Below are positions 1 through 7,968 of a stretch of 64,000 nucleotides of DNA, piece by piece. The DNA lies in NCBI RefSeq assembly GCF_007830315.1, contig NZ_VLKJ01000002.1:372001-436000 (forward strand), in the 5' to 3' direction. Positions within the stretch are counted from its first letter, which is position 1. Each line of letters opens with the position of its first letter. The stretch is from Novosphingobium taihuense (GTDB lineage: Bacteria; Pseudomonadota; Alphaproteobacteria; Sphingomonadales; Sphingomonadaceae). A program made the position numbers and the translations under genes. A model generated the notes under the pieces. It ran no database searches. It saw only the letters and a program-made list of their open reading frames with translations, and was not told the origin of the DNA.

Positions 1-27
1 GCGGTTCTGCACTCCCTCGGTTGCTGA

Positions 28-44
28 ATTGACCCTATGTCAAT
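28..44. promoter_or_regulatory. Inverted repeat upstream of amidohydrolase gene
   Basis: A perfect 6-bp inverted repeat, ATTGAC and GTCAAT with a 5-bp spacer, lies about 35 bp before the first gene. Its left arm contains TTGACC, which could be a -35 element, so a bound regulator would block transcription. A related palindrome with the same arms but a 1-bp spacer sits at 17356-17366. Function is inferred. Confidence 0.35.
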
Positions 45-77
45 CGTGAGATTGCGCCCTTCAGAGGAGAAATTCAG

Positions 78-1295
78 ATGGCCACTTCACCGGCCCCGGC
101 CCTGACCAAAGTCTACAGCGGTCCAATTTTTGACTGCGACAGCCACATTCACGAACGCAACTACGACTTCATGAAAAAGTACCTTCCTGAAGAACTTCAC
201 GCCGAGTGGCTGACGGCACGAAAAGTGGGTCCTGACGGACGCTTTGGCCTGCATGTCGGCGACCGGATGATCGAGAATGCGGAAGCTCGAGAGGAGGGGC
301 TCGTTCCGCCTCCCGGAAAGCTGAAGGAATGGCTCAAGGCGGTCAAAGAGGGCAAGTCGAACGTCGAAGGCTGGATCAAACCCACCGAAGACATGATGGG
401 GCCGGAAGCTCGCGTGAAAAAGCTCGACGAATTCGGCGTGGAGGGTTGCATCCTCTTCGTCGGCGAGTTCGTTTCCACGTTCGGGTATTATCCCCAGGAC
501 GCCACCGGCAACCGCATCCTTCACGCGTATAATGAGTACCTGCACAACGAGTGGGGCTTCGCCTACGAGAATCGCATCTTCACCACTGGATTGCTCAGCC
601 TGTGGGATCTTGAATCCTCGATTGCCGAAGCAAAATGGCTGGTTGAGCGTGGTGTTCGCGTGGTTTGCATGCCGATGGGCCCTGCAGGAGGTCGTTCTCC
701 GGCTGATCCCTACTTCGATCCGGTGTGGCAGATCCTGAATGACAACAATGTCGCGGTGACCTTCCACGTCTCTGAAGCGAACTTCATGCATCCACTGATC
801 CGGGAGTTCGGTGAACAGCCGCTGCAGTCACGCCGGACCGGGCAGACCGCATGGCAATGGATGTTCTGCTATTCCGAACTGCCCGTGCAGATCACGCTGG
901 CCAATATCATCTATCACAACTTCTTCGAGCGTTTCCCCAACATCCGTATCGCCAGCGTCGAGAACGGAGCGAATTGGGTGCCAGGCTTCCTTGAGAAGAT
1001 GGACAAGATGCGCGGCATGGCGAAGAACGGATATTGGCCCTGCGGGCAGCTTTCGGAGCGTCCGAGCAAGATCTTCAAGCGCCACTGCTATGTCGTGGCC
1101 TATCCGGAAGACAATGTTAAGTCGGTGGTCGAGCAGATCGGGACGTCTGATTGCATTCTCATGGGGTCGGATTATCCACATGCCGAGGGTGTGCCCGAGC
1201 CACGCGATTTCTTTGCCGAAGCGCTGACAGGCCTGCCCGACGAAGATGCTCGTGCGATCATGTATGATAACGGCAAACGATTCATGCAGGTCTGA
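78..1295 (+). CDS. Amidohydrolase family protein (Amidohydro_2, TIM-barrel metal hydrolase/decarboxylase)
   Basis: A 405-residue protein of the amidohydrolase superfamily. The N-terminal metal motif is DSHIH, with histidines at 23 and 25. Near the C terminus is the GSDYPH signature, carrying the catalytic aspartate of the family. The family includes hydrolases and non-oxidative decarboxylases such as ACMSD and gamma-resorcylate decarboxylase, so it may cleave a ring-opened 1,3-dicarbonyl or carboxylated intermediate. The start is supported by GAGGAG 9 bp upstream. The next gene is a crotonase on the same strand about 100 bp later, and the two probably form one transcript. No signal peptide, so cytoplasmic. 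The substrate cannot be read. Confidence 0.85.
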   Translation: MATSPAPALTKVYSGPIFDCDSHIHERNYDFMKKYLPEELHAEWLTARKVGPDGRFGLHVGDRMIENAEAREEGLVPPPGKLKEWLKAVKEGKSNVEGWIKPTEDMMGPEARVKKLDEFGVEGCILFVGEFVSTFGYYPQDATGNRILHAYNEYLHNEWGFAYENRIFTTGLLSLWDLESSIAEAKWLVERGVRVVCMPMGPAGGRSPADPYFDPVWQILNDNNVAVTFHVSEANFMHPLIREFGEQPLQSRRTGQTAWQWMFCYSELPVQITLANIIYHNFFERFPNIRIASVENGANWVPGFLEKMDKMRGMAKNGYWPCGQLSERPSKIFKRHCYVVAYPEDNVKSVVEQIGTSDCILMGSDYPHAEGVPEPRDFFAEALTGLPDEDARAIMYDNGKRFMQV

Positions 1296-1397
1296 TAGCG
1301 ACGGTCTAGTCGTTGAACGCCCGGCCCTTCCCGCAGGGGAATGGCCGGGTGCTTACATTCAAGAACCGTGAGACACCGAAGGGCAAAGAGGGTCCCG

Positions 1398-2204
1398 ATG
1401 ACTGATACGATCCTGCTGGATTCCCCCGAAGAGGGCGTCTGCCGCATCACCCTCAACCGACCCGAAGTGCTCAATGCGTTCACCTGGCCGATGTATGAGG
1501 CGCTTCTTGATGCCTTGGCAGATATCCGCCGCGATCCTGCAACTCGCGTGGTGATCCTGACTGCCACAGGCAGAGGTTTCTGCGCGGGTCATGATCTCAA
1601 GAACGCCGGACCATCACCTTATCATCCAGACGGCGTGGGCAAGGCATACGGTAACCGGCACAGCCTCATAGGCCTTGGCCAGATCCCCGTCGCAATGCGA
1701 AATCTCCCCCAGCCAATTGTCTGCGCGGTGAATGGGACGGTTGCGGGCGTCGGCTACACGCTTGCGCTGGCCTCGGACATGACCATCGCAGTGCGTTCGG
1801 CTAAGTTCATAAACACTATTCACAATGCCGCAACGGGAGCAGAGCTTGGCCTTTCCTACATGATGTCCCGCGCCGTGGGCAGCCAAAGGGCAGCCGAACT
1901 CCTGCTCACATCTCGACCGGTCATGGCGGACGAAGCGGAGCGGATCGGGTTGATCCTGCGCGCAGTCGACGACGACAAGCTGATCGACGAAGCATTGGTG
2001 CTGGCGCGAGGTGTGATGGCTAACGTGCCCATGGGCATCTGGCTGACGAAGCAATCCTTGTGGCTCAACCAGTCAGCCGGAAGCCTTGAAGCGGCGATCG
2101 AACTGGAAAATCGCGCGGTTGCCATCGCTCAGGCTACAGAAGATGCCAAGGAAAAGAGGGCAGCTTTCTGGGAGAAGAGGCAGCCCAAGTTCAAGATGGA
2201 GTAA
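1398..2204 (+). CDS. Enoyl-CoA hydratase/isomerase (crotonase) family protein
   Basis: A 268-residue crotonase. The start ATG at 1398 is preferred over an in-frame one at 1341 because family homology begins here, with TLNRPEVLNAF near the N terminus. The oxyanion-hole segment FCAGHDL and the second glycine loop NGTVAGVGYTLAL are present. The segment that normally carries the catalytic glutamates has FINTIHNAATGAELG, so the usual FxEP glutamate is replaced; this suggests an isomerase, hydrolase or lyase activity in place of simple hydration. It follows the amidohydrolase gene and converges on the TetR gene 22 bp downstream. Acts on a CoA thioester, cytoplasmic. Confidence 0.85.
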   Translation: MTDTILLDSPEEGVCRITLNRPEVLNAFTWPMYEALLDALADIRRDPATRVVILTATGRGFCAGHDLKNAGPSPYHPDGVGKAYGNRHSLIGLGQIPVAMRNLPQPIVCAVNGTVAGVGYTLALASDMTIAVRSAKFINTIHNAATGAELGLSYMMSRAVGSQRAAELLLTSRPVMADEAERIGLILRAVDDDKLIDEALVLARGVMANVPMGIWLTKQSLWLNQSAGSLEAAIELENRAVAIAQATEDAKEKRAAFWEKRQPKFKME

Positions 2205-2226
2205 TCGGCGATCTCGCTTGTCGATA

Positions 2227-2907
2227 TCAGGACAGGGCGGGGCGTAGAATGATGGCCAGCGTCATCGAATCCAGTTCGGCTAGGAAAGCCTCGTCGTTGA
2301 TGCTCAAGCGCGCCGGATCATCCTTGGCCATCTGGTCGCGCTCCACCACTGCGTCGTAAAACGCAAGCGAGCCGGTGCGCATACGAAATTCGAACATGGA
2401 CTGCGAAACTTCGGGTGCGAAGGACTTCAATCGGCGAATGAGTTCCGCGATGATCGAGGACGAGCCGAAGACTGTCTGACGGATTTCACGGCCGATCCGC
2501 GAACGCAGCATCTCGCTGACAAATGCAGCATGAGGATGAGTACCGTCCTCATTCCGGATGGCAAGGACCGGGCGCGTGATCGCCTGCAAAACATGCAGTG
2601 GACAATCGACGTCTCCGGACTGCTGCATCTGGGCAAACATCCGGCTCCGTTCTTCAGATACCGTACCGTCGCGCCAGTTCGAGATAGCACGTAACAGACC
2701 GTCTCGATCTCCGAAATGATAGGCTATCGCCGAGTTGTTAGCCATTTTTGCCGCGCGTGTGATCTGGCGCATGGAAACGCCTTCGATGCCATGGCGTCCC
2801 ATGAGCAATTCTGCCGTTTGCATGATCGAAACGGCGCCCGAAGACCAGTTCGGCGCGTTTCCGGCAGCTTCCGTGATCGAAATCTCCTCCGACATGGCAG
2901 GGGCCAT
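2227..2907 (-). CDS. TetR family transcriptional regulator
   Basis: A 226-residue regulator. The N-terminal helix-turn-helix is visible as MRQITRAAKMANNSAIAYHF followed by GDRDGLLRAI, a typical TetR DNA-binding domain, with a divergent C-terminal ligand-binding half. The open frame continues far upstream, antisense to the P450 gene; homology begins only near 2907. Starts at 2907 (MAPAM) and 2895 (MSEEI) are both possible and neither has a strong ribosome site. The gene is divergent from the P450 operon starting at 3037 and probably represses it in response to a pathway compound; this is inferred from position. Confidence 0.85.
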   Translation of the reverse strand: MAPAMSEEISITEAAGNAPNWSSGAVSIMQTAELLMGRHGIEGVSMRQITRAAKMANNSAIAYHFGDRDGLLRAISNWRDGTVSEERSRMFAQMQQSGDVDCPLHVLQAITRPVLAIRNEDGTHPHAAFVSEMLRSRIGREIRQTVFGSSSIIAELIRRLKSFAPEVSQSMFEFRMRTGSLAFYDAVVERDQMAKDDPARLSINDEAFLAELDSMTLAIILRPALS

Positions 2908-2956
2908 ATCGCGTTGGCGATGTGAGCGCAATTCAAGCAAACCCGGCCCGGCCCCA

Positions 2957-2985
2957 TTGAGTTTAAGAAACATGTCTTGTATGCA
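2957..2985 (+). promoter_or_regulatory. Candidate sigma70-like promoter of the P450 operon
   Basis: TTGAGT at 2957-2962, a 17-bp spacer and TATGCA at 2980-2985 lie in the 129-bp region between the TetR gene and the P450 gene. The spacer contains the palindrome ACATGT, where a TetR dimer could bind. The -10 match is poor, so this is only a candidate. Confidence 0.25.
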
Positions 2986-3036
2986 AAGCCCAAGGCCATG
3001 CCGTTCAAGGCGAAGGGCCAGACTGGAGAGTTGCTC

Positions 3037-4266
3037 ATGGGCGGTGCGTCTTTCAGCACGGTTGAAAAGCCGGACCACGTCCCGGCCGACCGGGTCGTCG
3101 ATTTCGACTATATGCACCCAAAGGGCATCGAGGACGGTACTGTCTACGATGTGCTGCGCGCGCTGCAGAGTGGACCGGACATCGTGTGGACGCCCCATAA
3201 CGGGGGGCATTGGGTCGTTACGCGCTTCGATGACGTGAAGTGGGTGCAGGAAAACTTCGCGATCTTCAGTCACGAGGAATTTACGATCCCGCGCGAAGCC
3301 TCGCCGGTCAAGATGCCGCCTCTCACGGTCGATCCACCGCTTCACGCGCGCTATCGGGCCGTTCTCAATCCCTTCTTCACGCCGAAGAAGGTTGGCGAGA
3401 TGACAGAACAGGCGCGAGCGCTGACCAATGAATTGATCGATAAGGTGATCGACAAGGGTGCCTGCGATTTCCGCGCCGAGTTTTCTGAAGTCATGCCGCC
3501 AGCCATGTTCCTTGGCATCGTTGACCTGCCTGCAGATAAGCGGGAGCAGTTCATCAAGTGGGGCAAGGCCTTCATGCACGCCGATAGCGGAGCGGCCCGT
3601 CAGGCGGCTCTGGGGCCGATAGTTGCCTACCTTTCCGGCGTAATCGACGAGCGCTACGCTGCAGGCGGGGAAGACATGCTGGCAGCCATCGCGCGCTGGC
3701 GGGACAATCCACGCTTCGGTGGCGAGCACGAAGTTATGGGCATGGCGCTGCTGGTCTATTTTGGCGGACTGGACACTGTCACGAACCTGCTCTCGTTCGT
3801 CGCATGGCATCTTGCTGAGAATCCCGGTCATCAGCGCCGCCTGCGAGAAGACCCGGCAATCATCCCTGCTGCGGCAGAGGAGTATTTTCGGCGCTTCGGA
3901 CTTTCCAACACGGGTCGGCTCATCCTTTCCGATGTCGAACGTGACGGGGTGACCATGAAGGCTGGCGAAATGGTGATGGTGCCGATTGGCGCATCTTCCA
4001 TCGACGATCGGCGATATGCTGATCCGTTCACCGTGGACTTCGACCGGGAAGGCAATTTTGCACCGGGTGGTGGCAGTCACAACACCTTCGGCAATGGTCC
4101 GCACAAGTGCGTTGGCCAGCCACTGGCACGCGCGGAGCTGCGTGTTTTCCTTGAGGAGTGGGTAAAGCGCATACCCGATTTCCGCCTCGATCCGGAACGG
4201 CCGCCGGTATCTCACATGGGGAGCGTAAACGGGGTAACCAGCCTCCATCTAGTCTGGGACAAGTGA
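3037..4266 (+). CDS. Cytochrome P450, CYP101-like (camphor-hydroxylase type)
   Basis: A 409-residue soluble class I P450. The heme loop FGNGPHKCVG gives the thiolate ligand at about C358. The K-helix ExxR is EYFR, and the I-helix reads GGLDTVTNLLSF, very like P450cam and the sphingomonad CYP101 enzymes. CYP101 enzymes hydroxylate monoterpenoids and ionones using a [2Fe-2S] ferredoxin and its reductase. I chose the ATG at 3037 because GGAGAG lies 10 bp upstream; an ATG at 2998 is in frame. First gene of a forward operon (P450, VOC, SDR, SDR, ALDH, GMC) divergent from a TetR gene. Neither ferredoxin nor reductase is adjacent; the nearest ferredoxin is at 55557. Confidence 0.93.
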   Translation: MGGASFSTVEKPDHVPADRVVDFDYMHPKGIEDGTVYDVLRALQSGPDIVWTPHNGGHWVVTRFDDVKWVQENFAIFSHEEFTIPREASPVKMPPLTVDPPLHARYRAVLNPFFTPKKVGEMTEQARALTNELIDKVIDKGACDFRAEFSEVMPPAMFLGIVDLPADKREQFIKWGKAFMHADSGAARQAALGPIVAYLSGVIDERYAAGGEDMLAAIARWRDNPRFGGEHEVMGMALLVYFGGLDTVTNLLSFVAWHLAENPGHQRRLREDPAIIPAAAEEYFRRFGLSNTGRLILSDVERDGVTMKAGEMVMVPIGASSIDDRRYADPFTVDFDREGNFAPGGGSHNTFGNGPHKCVGQPLARAELRVFLEEWVKRIPDFRLDPERPPVSHMGSVNGVTSLHLVWDK

Positions 4267-4286
4267 CCGTGGGCGGCATCCTGCCC

Positions 4287-4751
4287 ATGGGGAATTTCTA
4301 TCAGTTCGGATACCTGGCGAGCGATATCGACGCGGCGGAGCGATCCCTTGGTGAGCTTTACGGCATCACCAAGGTTCGCCGTAAGCGCGCTAGCGAATGG
4401 ATGGAAACGCTGCATGCATGGACTGGCGACACCATGGTCGAGGTGATCGTCTGTGGCCCGGGTGCGCCGTCGATCTACACGAACCAGCCATTTCCCGTAG
4501 CCGGAAATCTCATGCTCCACCATCTGGGGCGTCGGATTCTTGACGAGGGCACCTGGCACCAAATGGAGCAGGCCGCTCGGCAACGCGGGCTGTGCACCGA
4601 GATGATGGGTTCGGTAATGAACGGGCAGCTGCGATACGCCTACGTCGATACTCGCGCGATGCTGGGCGTCTATACGGAGTACGTCATGCTGAGCGGGGAC
4701 GCTCTGCACATTTACGATGACGTTCCCCAGAACGATCTCCAAGTTTCTTGA
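4287..4751 (+). CDS. VOC (glyoxalase/bleomycin-resistance-like) family protein
   Basis: About 154 residues with the vicinal-oxygen-chelate fold pattern: an early segment FGYLASDIDAAERSL, a central MLHHLGRR with candidate metal histidines, and a terminal GVYTEYV with the usual glutamate. VOC members include isomerases, lyases, epimerases and dioxygenases. The start is uncertain: ATG 4287 is used, but GTG 4263 (overlapping the P450 stop as GTGA) or GTG 4269 would allow translational coupling. It sits between the P450 and SDR genes of the operon and so probably acts on a pathway intermediate. Function not identified. Confidence 0.75.
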   Translation: MGNFYQFGYLASDIDAAERSLGELYGITKVRRKRASEWMETLHAWTGDTMVEVIVCGPGAPSIYTNQPFPVAGNLMLHHLGRRILDEGTWHQMEQAARQRGLCTEMMGSVMNGQLRYAYVDTRAMLGVYTEYVMLSGDALHIYDDVPQNDLQVS

Positions 4752-4762
4752 AAGGTCTCTGC

Positions 4763-5530
4763 ATGAATCCCCAATTCGAGACGCAGATTGCCCCGATGTT
4801 CTGCCTTACTGGCAAGGTCGCGCTTGTCACCGGCGGTGCTGTCGGAATGGGTAAGAGTGTCGGCCTGGCTTATGCTGCGGCTGGAGCAACAGTCGTACTT
4901 GCCGACAGTGACGAGCGGGTTGCGGCGCTCGTTGACCTCCCTGCAGGCGTCTCTGCCCGAAGCTATGACATAACCAGCGAGGAAGCCATTGCCACGCTGG
5001 TTGCGGATGTCGTGAGTGAATGCGGCGGAGTCGATATTCTGGTGAACGGGGCTGTGGTCAACCACAACAAGCCGATCCTCGAAACCTCGGCGGCAGAGTG
5101 GGACAGCGTTCAGTCGGTAAACCTTCGCGCTGCGTTCATCACGACGCGCCAAGTGGTGCCATCGATGCAAGCCCGTGGCGGCGGCAGAATAATCAACATC
5201 ACCACGATCGGTTCGGTCAATCCCGTCCTTATAGGTAACGGTGCGTACTCGGCATCGCGCGCGGGCCTGAACCAGTTCACCCGCAATTGTGCGCTGGATT
5301 TTGCAGGTGACGCAATCACCGCAAATGCGATCCTTCCGGGCGCCATCATCACCGAGACGATCCCATCCAGCTTGAAGCCGAGGGGACCCGGTGCAGACCC
5401 CACGCGGCATCTGGGCGGGTTTGGCAAGCCCGAGTACGTCAATGGCATCGCCCTGCTCCTTGCGTCGCCAGCAGGCCGGTACATCACCGGCCAGCTCATC
5501 GCCGTCGATGGCGGCTTTCTCATTTCCTGA
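4763..5530 (+). CDS. SDR family oxidoreductase with altered active site
   Basis: A 255-residue short-chain dehydrogenase/reductase. The dinucleotide motif TGGAVGMG and the C-terminal TGQLIAVDGG are normal. The catalytic YxxxK is YSASR (Y162, R166), and the NNAG motif reads NGAV at about 95-98, so two of the four usual active-site elements are changed. It may be a weak, specialised or partner-dependent enzyme. The start at 4763 has GAAAGG just upstream; an in-frame ATG at 4748 is less likely. It lies 25 bp before a second SDR in the same operon and could pair with it or act on a different stereoisomer. Confidence 0.88.
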   Translation: MNPQFETQIAPMFCLTGKVALVTGGAVGMGKSVGLAYAAAGATVVLADSDERVAALVDLPAGVSARSYDITSEEAIATLVADVVSECGGVDILVNGAVVNHNKPILETSAAEWDSVQSVNLRAAFITTRQVVPSMQARGGGRIINITTIGSVNPVLIGNGAYSASRAGLNQFTRNCALDFAGDAITANAILPGAIITETIPSSLKPRGPGADPTRHLGGFGKPEYVNGIALLLASPAGRYITGQLIAVDGGFLIS

Positions 5531-5554
5531 TCTTTCCAGAAAGGCCGACCAAGC

Positions 5555-6364
5555 ATGTCCATCAACACTCAGGCCATTTGCGATCTCTTCGCCGTTCCTG
5601 GTAAGGTCGCGATCGTCACCGGTGCCGGATCGGGCATCGGCGAGGCAACAGCCCATCTTTTCAGCAAAGCCGGAGCCAAGGTCGTCATCGCTGACCTCGT
5701 CCTCGAGGACGGTCAGCGCGTCGCTGATGCCATCAATGCGGATGGGGGCGAGGCCATCGCGATCTCGTGCGATGTTTCGGATGAGCCGCAAGTGCAGGCG
5801 ATGGTCGCAAAGGCTCGTGAAACCTTTGGCGGCATTGATATTCTGGTCAACAATGCCGCCTATCGTCCCAAGGCCGACTTCTTCGGGATGGGCGTGGATG
5901 ACTGGGACAGGATGCACGCTGTCAACACACGCGGCACTTTCCTGTGCATGCGCGAAGTGATCAAGGTCATGCGTGATCAGGGCAAGGAGCGTGGCGGCGC
6001 GATCATCAACATATCGACGATCGGAACTGCGCTGCCGACGATCGTCAACAACGTCCACTATGATAGTTCGAAGGCAGGCGTTAACTCGATCACGAAGAGT
6101 ACGGCATCGGAATTCGCAGTCGACGGCATTCGCATCAATGCAGTGATGCCAGGCGGTGTCTCCACTGGTGGTGCGAAGAAGATGCAGACCGACCCTTCGC
6201 GAAACTTCGTGCCCAAGGGTCCTATCATGATGCCGGGTCGGCTGCTGCTTGGCATGGCAGAGCCGATTCAACTTGCCAGTGCCATTCTCTTCCTGGCGAG
6301 CCCTGCTTCAAGCTACATGACCGGCCACATCATGGCGGTAGACGGCGGCTATCTGGTCGGTTGA
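5555..6364 (+). CDS. SDR family NAD(P)-dependent oxidoreductase
   Basis: A 269-residue classical SDR with the TGAGSGIG cofactor motif, NNAA in place of NNAG, a YDSSK catalytic pair and C-terminal TGHIMAVDGG. An aspartate after the second strand (VVIADL) favours NAD. Likely oxidises a secondary alcohol made by the upstream P450, or acts on a ring ketone. The N terminus (AICDLFAVPGKVAIVTG) resembles that of the preceding SDR, which points to tandem duplication. Followed 13 bp later by the aldehyde dehydrogenase gene, with GAAAGG before that start. Confidence 0.92.
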   Translation: MSINTQAICDLFAVPGKVAIVTGAGSGIGEATAHLFSKAGAKVVIADLVLEDGQRVADAINADGGEAIAISCDVSDEPQVQAMVAKARETFGGIDILVNNAAYRPKADFFGMGVDDWDRMHAVNTRGTFLCMREVIKVMRDQGKERGGAIINISTIGTALPTIVNNVHYDSSKAGVNSITKSTASEFAVDGIRINAVMPGGVSTGGAKKMQTDPSRNFVPKGPIMMPGRLLLGMAEPIQLASAILFLASPASSYMTGHIMAVDGGYLVG

Positions 6365-6376
6365 AAGGTAAAGCTC

Positions 6377-7840
6377 ATGATTGTCCATCCCGATGCAGAC
6401 CTGCTGCCGCGTAAGGCTCTGTTGATTGGTGATCGCCGCTTCGACACTGCCAGCGGCGGCACCCACCGTCATATCTATGCTGCGACCGGCAGACCGACAG
6501 CAGACATTCCACTTGCCGGAGCGGCGGAGGTCGATCTCGCGGTTGAAGCTGCGCGCAATGCTTCGACGATCTGGTCGCAGATGCCGCGCAACGAACGACG
6601 CGATTGTCTGATCAGGATGGCTCATCTTCTGCGCGAACACGCCGCCGAGTTGACGCAGTTGTCGGTGATCGACAATTCCATTGCGATTGCAACCCAACAG
6701 TATGGCGGTCACGTTGCCGCCGATCTGTTTCTTTACAACGCAGGTTGGACAGACAAGATCGGCGGAGACGTCATCCCGACGTGGCCGGGCAATGCGCTCG
6801 ATTACACGCTTGACGAGCCCTTCGGTGTTGTTGCTGTCATCATTCCCTGGAACGGCCCGGTCTATGCACTTGGCATGGTGCTCGCTCCGGCGCTGGCGGC
6901 AGGCAATACGGTTGTCGTGAAGCCTCCGGAGCTTGCGCCATATGCAGCCTTGCGCTTTGCGGAACTTTGCCTTGAGGCAGGGATGCCGCCCGGCACGGTA
7001 AACATGATTCCGGGCGGGCCTGAAGCGGGCGCAGCACTCACAAGCCACCCTGGCGTGGACAAGATTTCGTTTACAGGCAGTGGCAACACAGCGCGCCATA
7101 TTCTCACAAGCGCGCAAAAGAGATTGACGCCTGTGCAGCTCGAACTGGGCGGCAAGTCCGCCTCGATCGTGTTCGACGATGCGGATCTGGAGGCGTGGTC
7201 GCCCTATGGCCTTGCCGGGATAGTCAACAATGTTGGCCAAGGCTGTATCAATCCCACGCGCGTTGTGGTGCAGCGGGGTATCTATGCCGAGGTGCTCGCG
7301 CGCCTAGAAGCTGCGGCTGTCGGGCTCAGGATCGGTGATCCGACGGACCCGACAACAGTGATCGGGCCAGTGGTCGATGACCGCGCAGTTACGCGGATCA
7401 TGGGCATGATTGATCGAGCAAACGCGTCCGGGGCGCGTCTGCTTACCGGCGGTGCCCGCGGCAAAGGCGATCTTGCCGAAGGCTATTTCATCGAGCCGAC
7501 CGTCTTTGCAGATGTGGCGCCGGATTCCGAACTCGCGCAACATGAGGTGTTCGGTCCGGTTCTGGCAGTTACACCTTTTGATACCGAGGACGAGGCCATA
7601 AAGCTGGCGAACGGTACCGAGTTCTCGCTTGCTGCCTATGCCTGGACCCGCGATCTCAAGCGGGCTCATCGTTGTGCACGCTCGCTTGTCGCCGGTAACG
7701 TCTGGATCAACGGGTTCACCGGCATTCCCGGTTCGGCACCGTTCGGTGGCATGGGGGAAAGTGGTGTTGGCCGGTTAGGCGGCATTTATGGAATTCGCGA
7801 GTTTACCCGGCCGAAGAACGTGTGGATCGGGTTGGACTGA
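6377..7840 (+). CDS. Aldehyde dehydrogenase family protein
   Basis: A 487-residue NAD(P)-dependent aldehyde dehydrogenase of usual length. Visible residues: N159 in PWNGP, K182 in VKPPE, the glycine motif FTGSG near 232, the general base E256 in ELGGK, and the nucleophile C290 in NNVGQGC. All catalytic residues are intact. It would oxidise an aldehyde, perhaps from a P450-oxidised methyl group or retro-aldol cleavage, to the acid that a CoA ligase then activates. Fifth gene of the operon starting at 3037. Confidence 0.93.
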   Translation: MIVHPDADLLPRKALLIGDRRFDTASGGTHRHIYAATGRPTADIPLAGAAEVDLAVEAARNASTIWSQMPRNERRDCLIRMAHLLREHAAELTQLSVIDNSIAIATQQYGGHVAADLFLYNAGWTDKIGGDVIPTWPGNALDYTLDEPFGVVAVIIPWNGPVYALGMVLAPALAAGNTVVVKPPELAPYAALRFAELCLEAGMPPGTVNMIPGGPEAGAALTSHPGVDKISFTGSGNTARHILTSAQKRLTPVQLELGGKSASIVFDDADLEAWSPYGLAGIVNNVGQGCINPTRVVVQRGIYAEVLARLEAAAVGLRIGDPTDPTTVIGPVVDDRAVTRIMGMIDRANASGARLLTGGARGKGDLAEGYFIEPTVFADVAPDSELAQHEVFGPVLAVTPFDTEDEAIKLANGTEFSLAAYAWTRDLKRAHRCARSLVAGNVWINGFTGIPGSAPFGGMGESGVGRLGGIYGIREFTRPKNVWIGLD

Positions 7841-7968
7841 ACCTTCTGGGTGTCGCAATGGTGCGCTACTTGGAGGTATTTCCCGGAAAACTCCCTCGAG
7901 TTGGTGGTCTCTAGCTCTTGTCCATGGATCGTCTTGGGCGATCGTGGGCAGTAACGGAAAATGTCTCG

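Noticed and set aside
2908..4248. N-terminal 447 residues of a 673-codon minus-strand frame
   Set aside because: It runs antisense to the P450, whose heme, I-helix and ExxR motifs are intact. Only the last 226 residues (TetR) have family similarity.
4712..6271. 519-codon minus-strand frame
   Set aside because: Antisense to two SDR genes with clear motifs; the translation is rich in arginine, histidine and aspartate and shows no domain. A GC-codon artefact.
6308..7240. 310-codon minus-strand frame
   Set aside because: Antisense to the aldehyde dehydrogenase, which has all catalytic residues; no motif in the antisense product.
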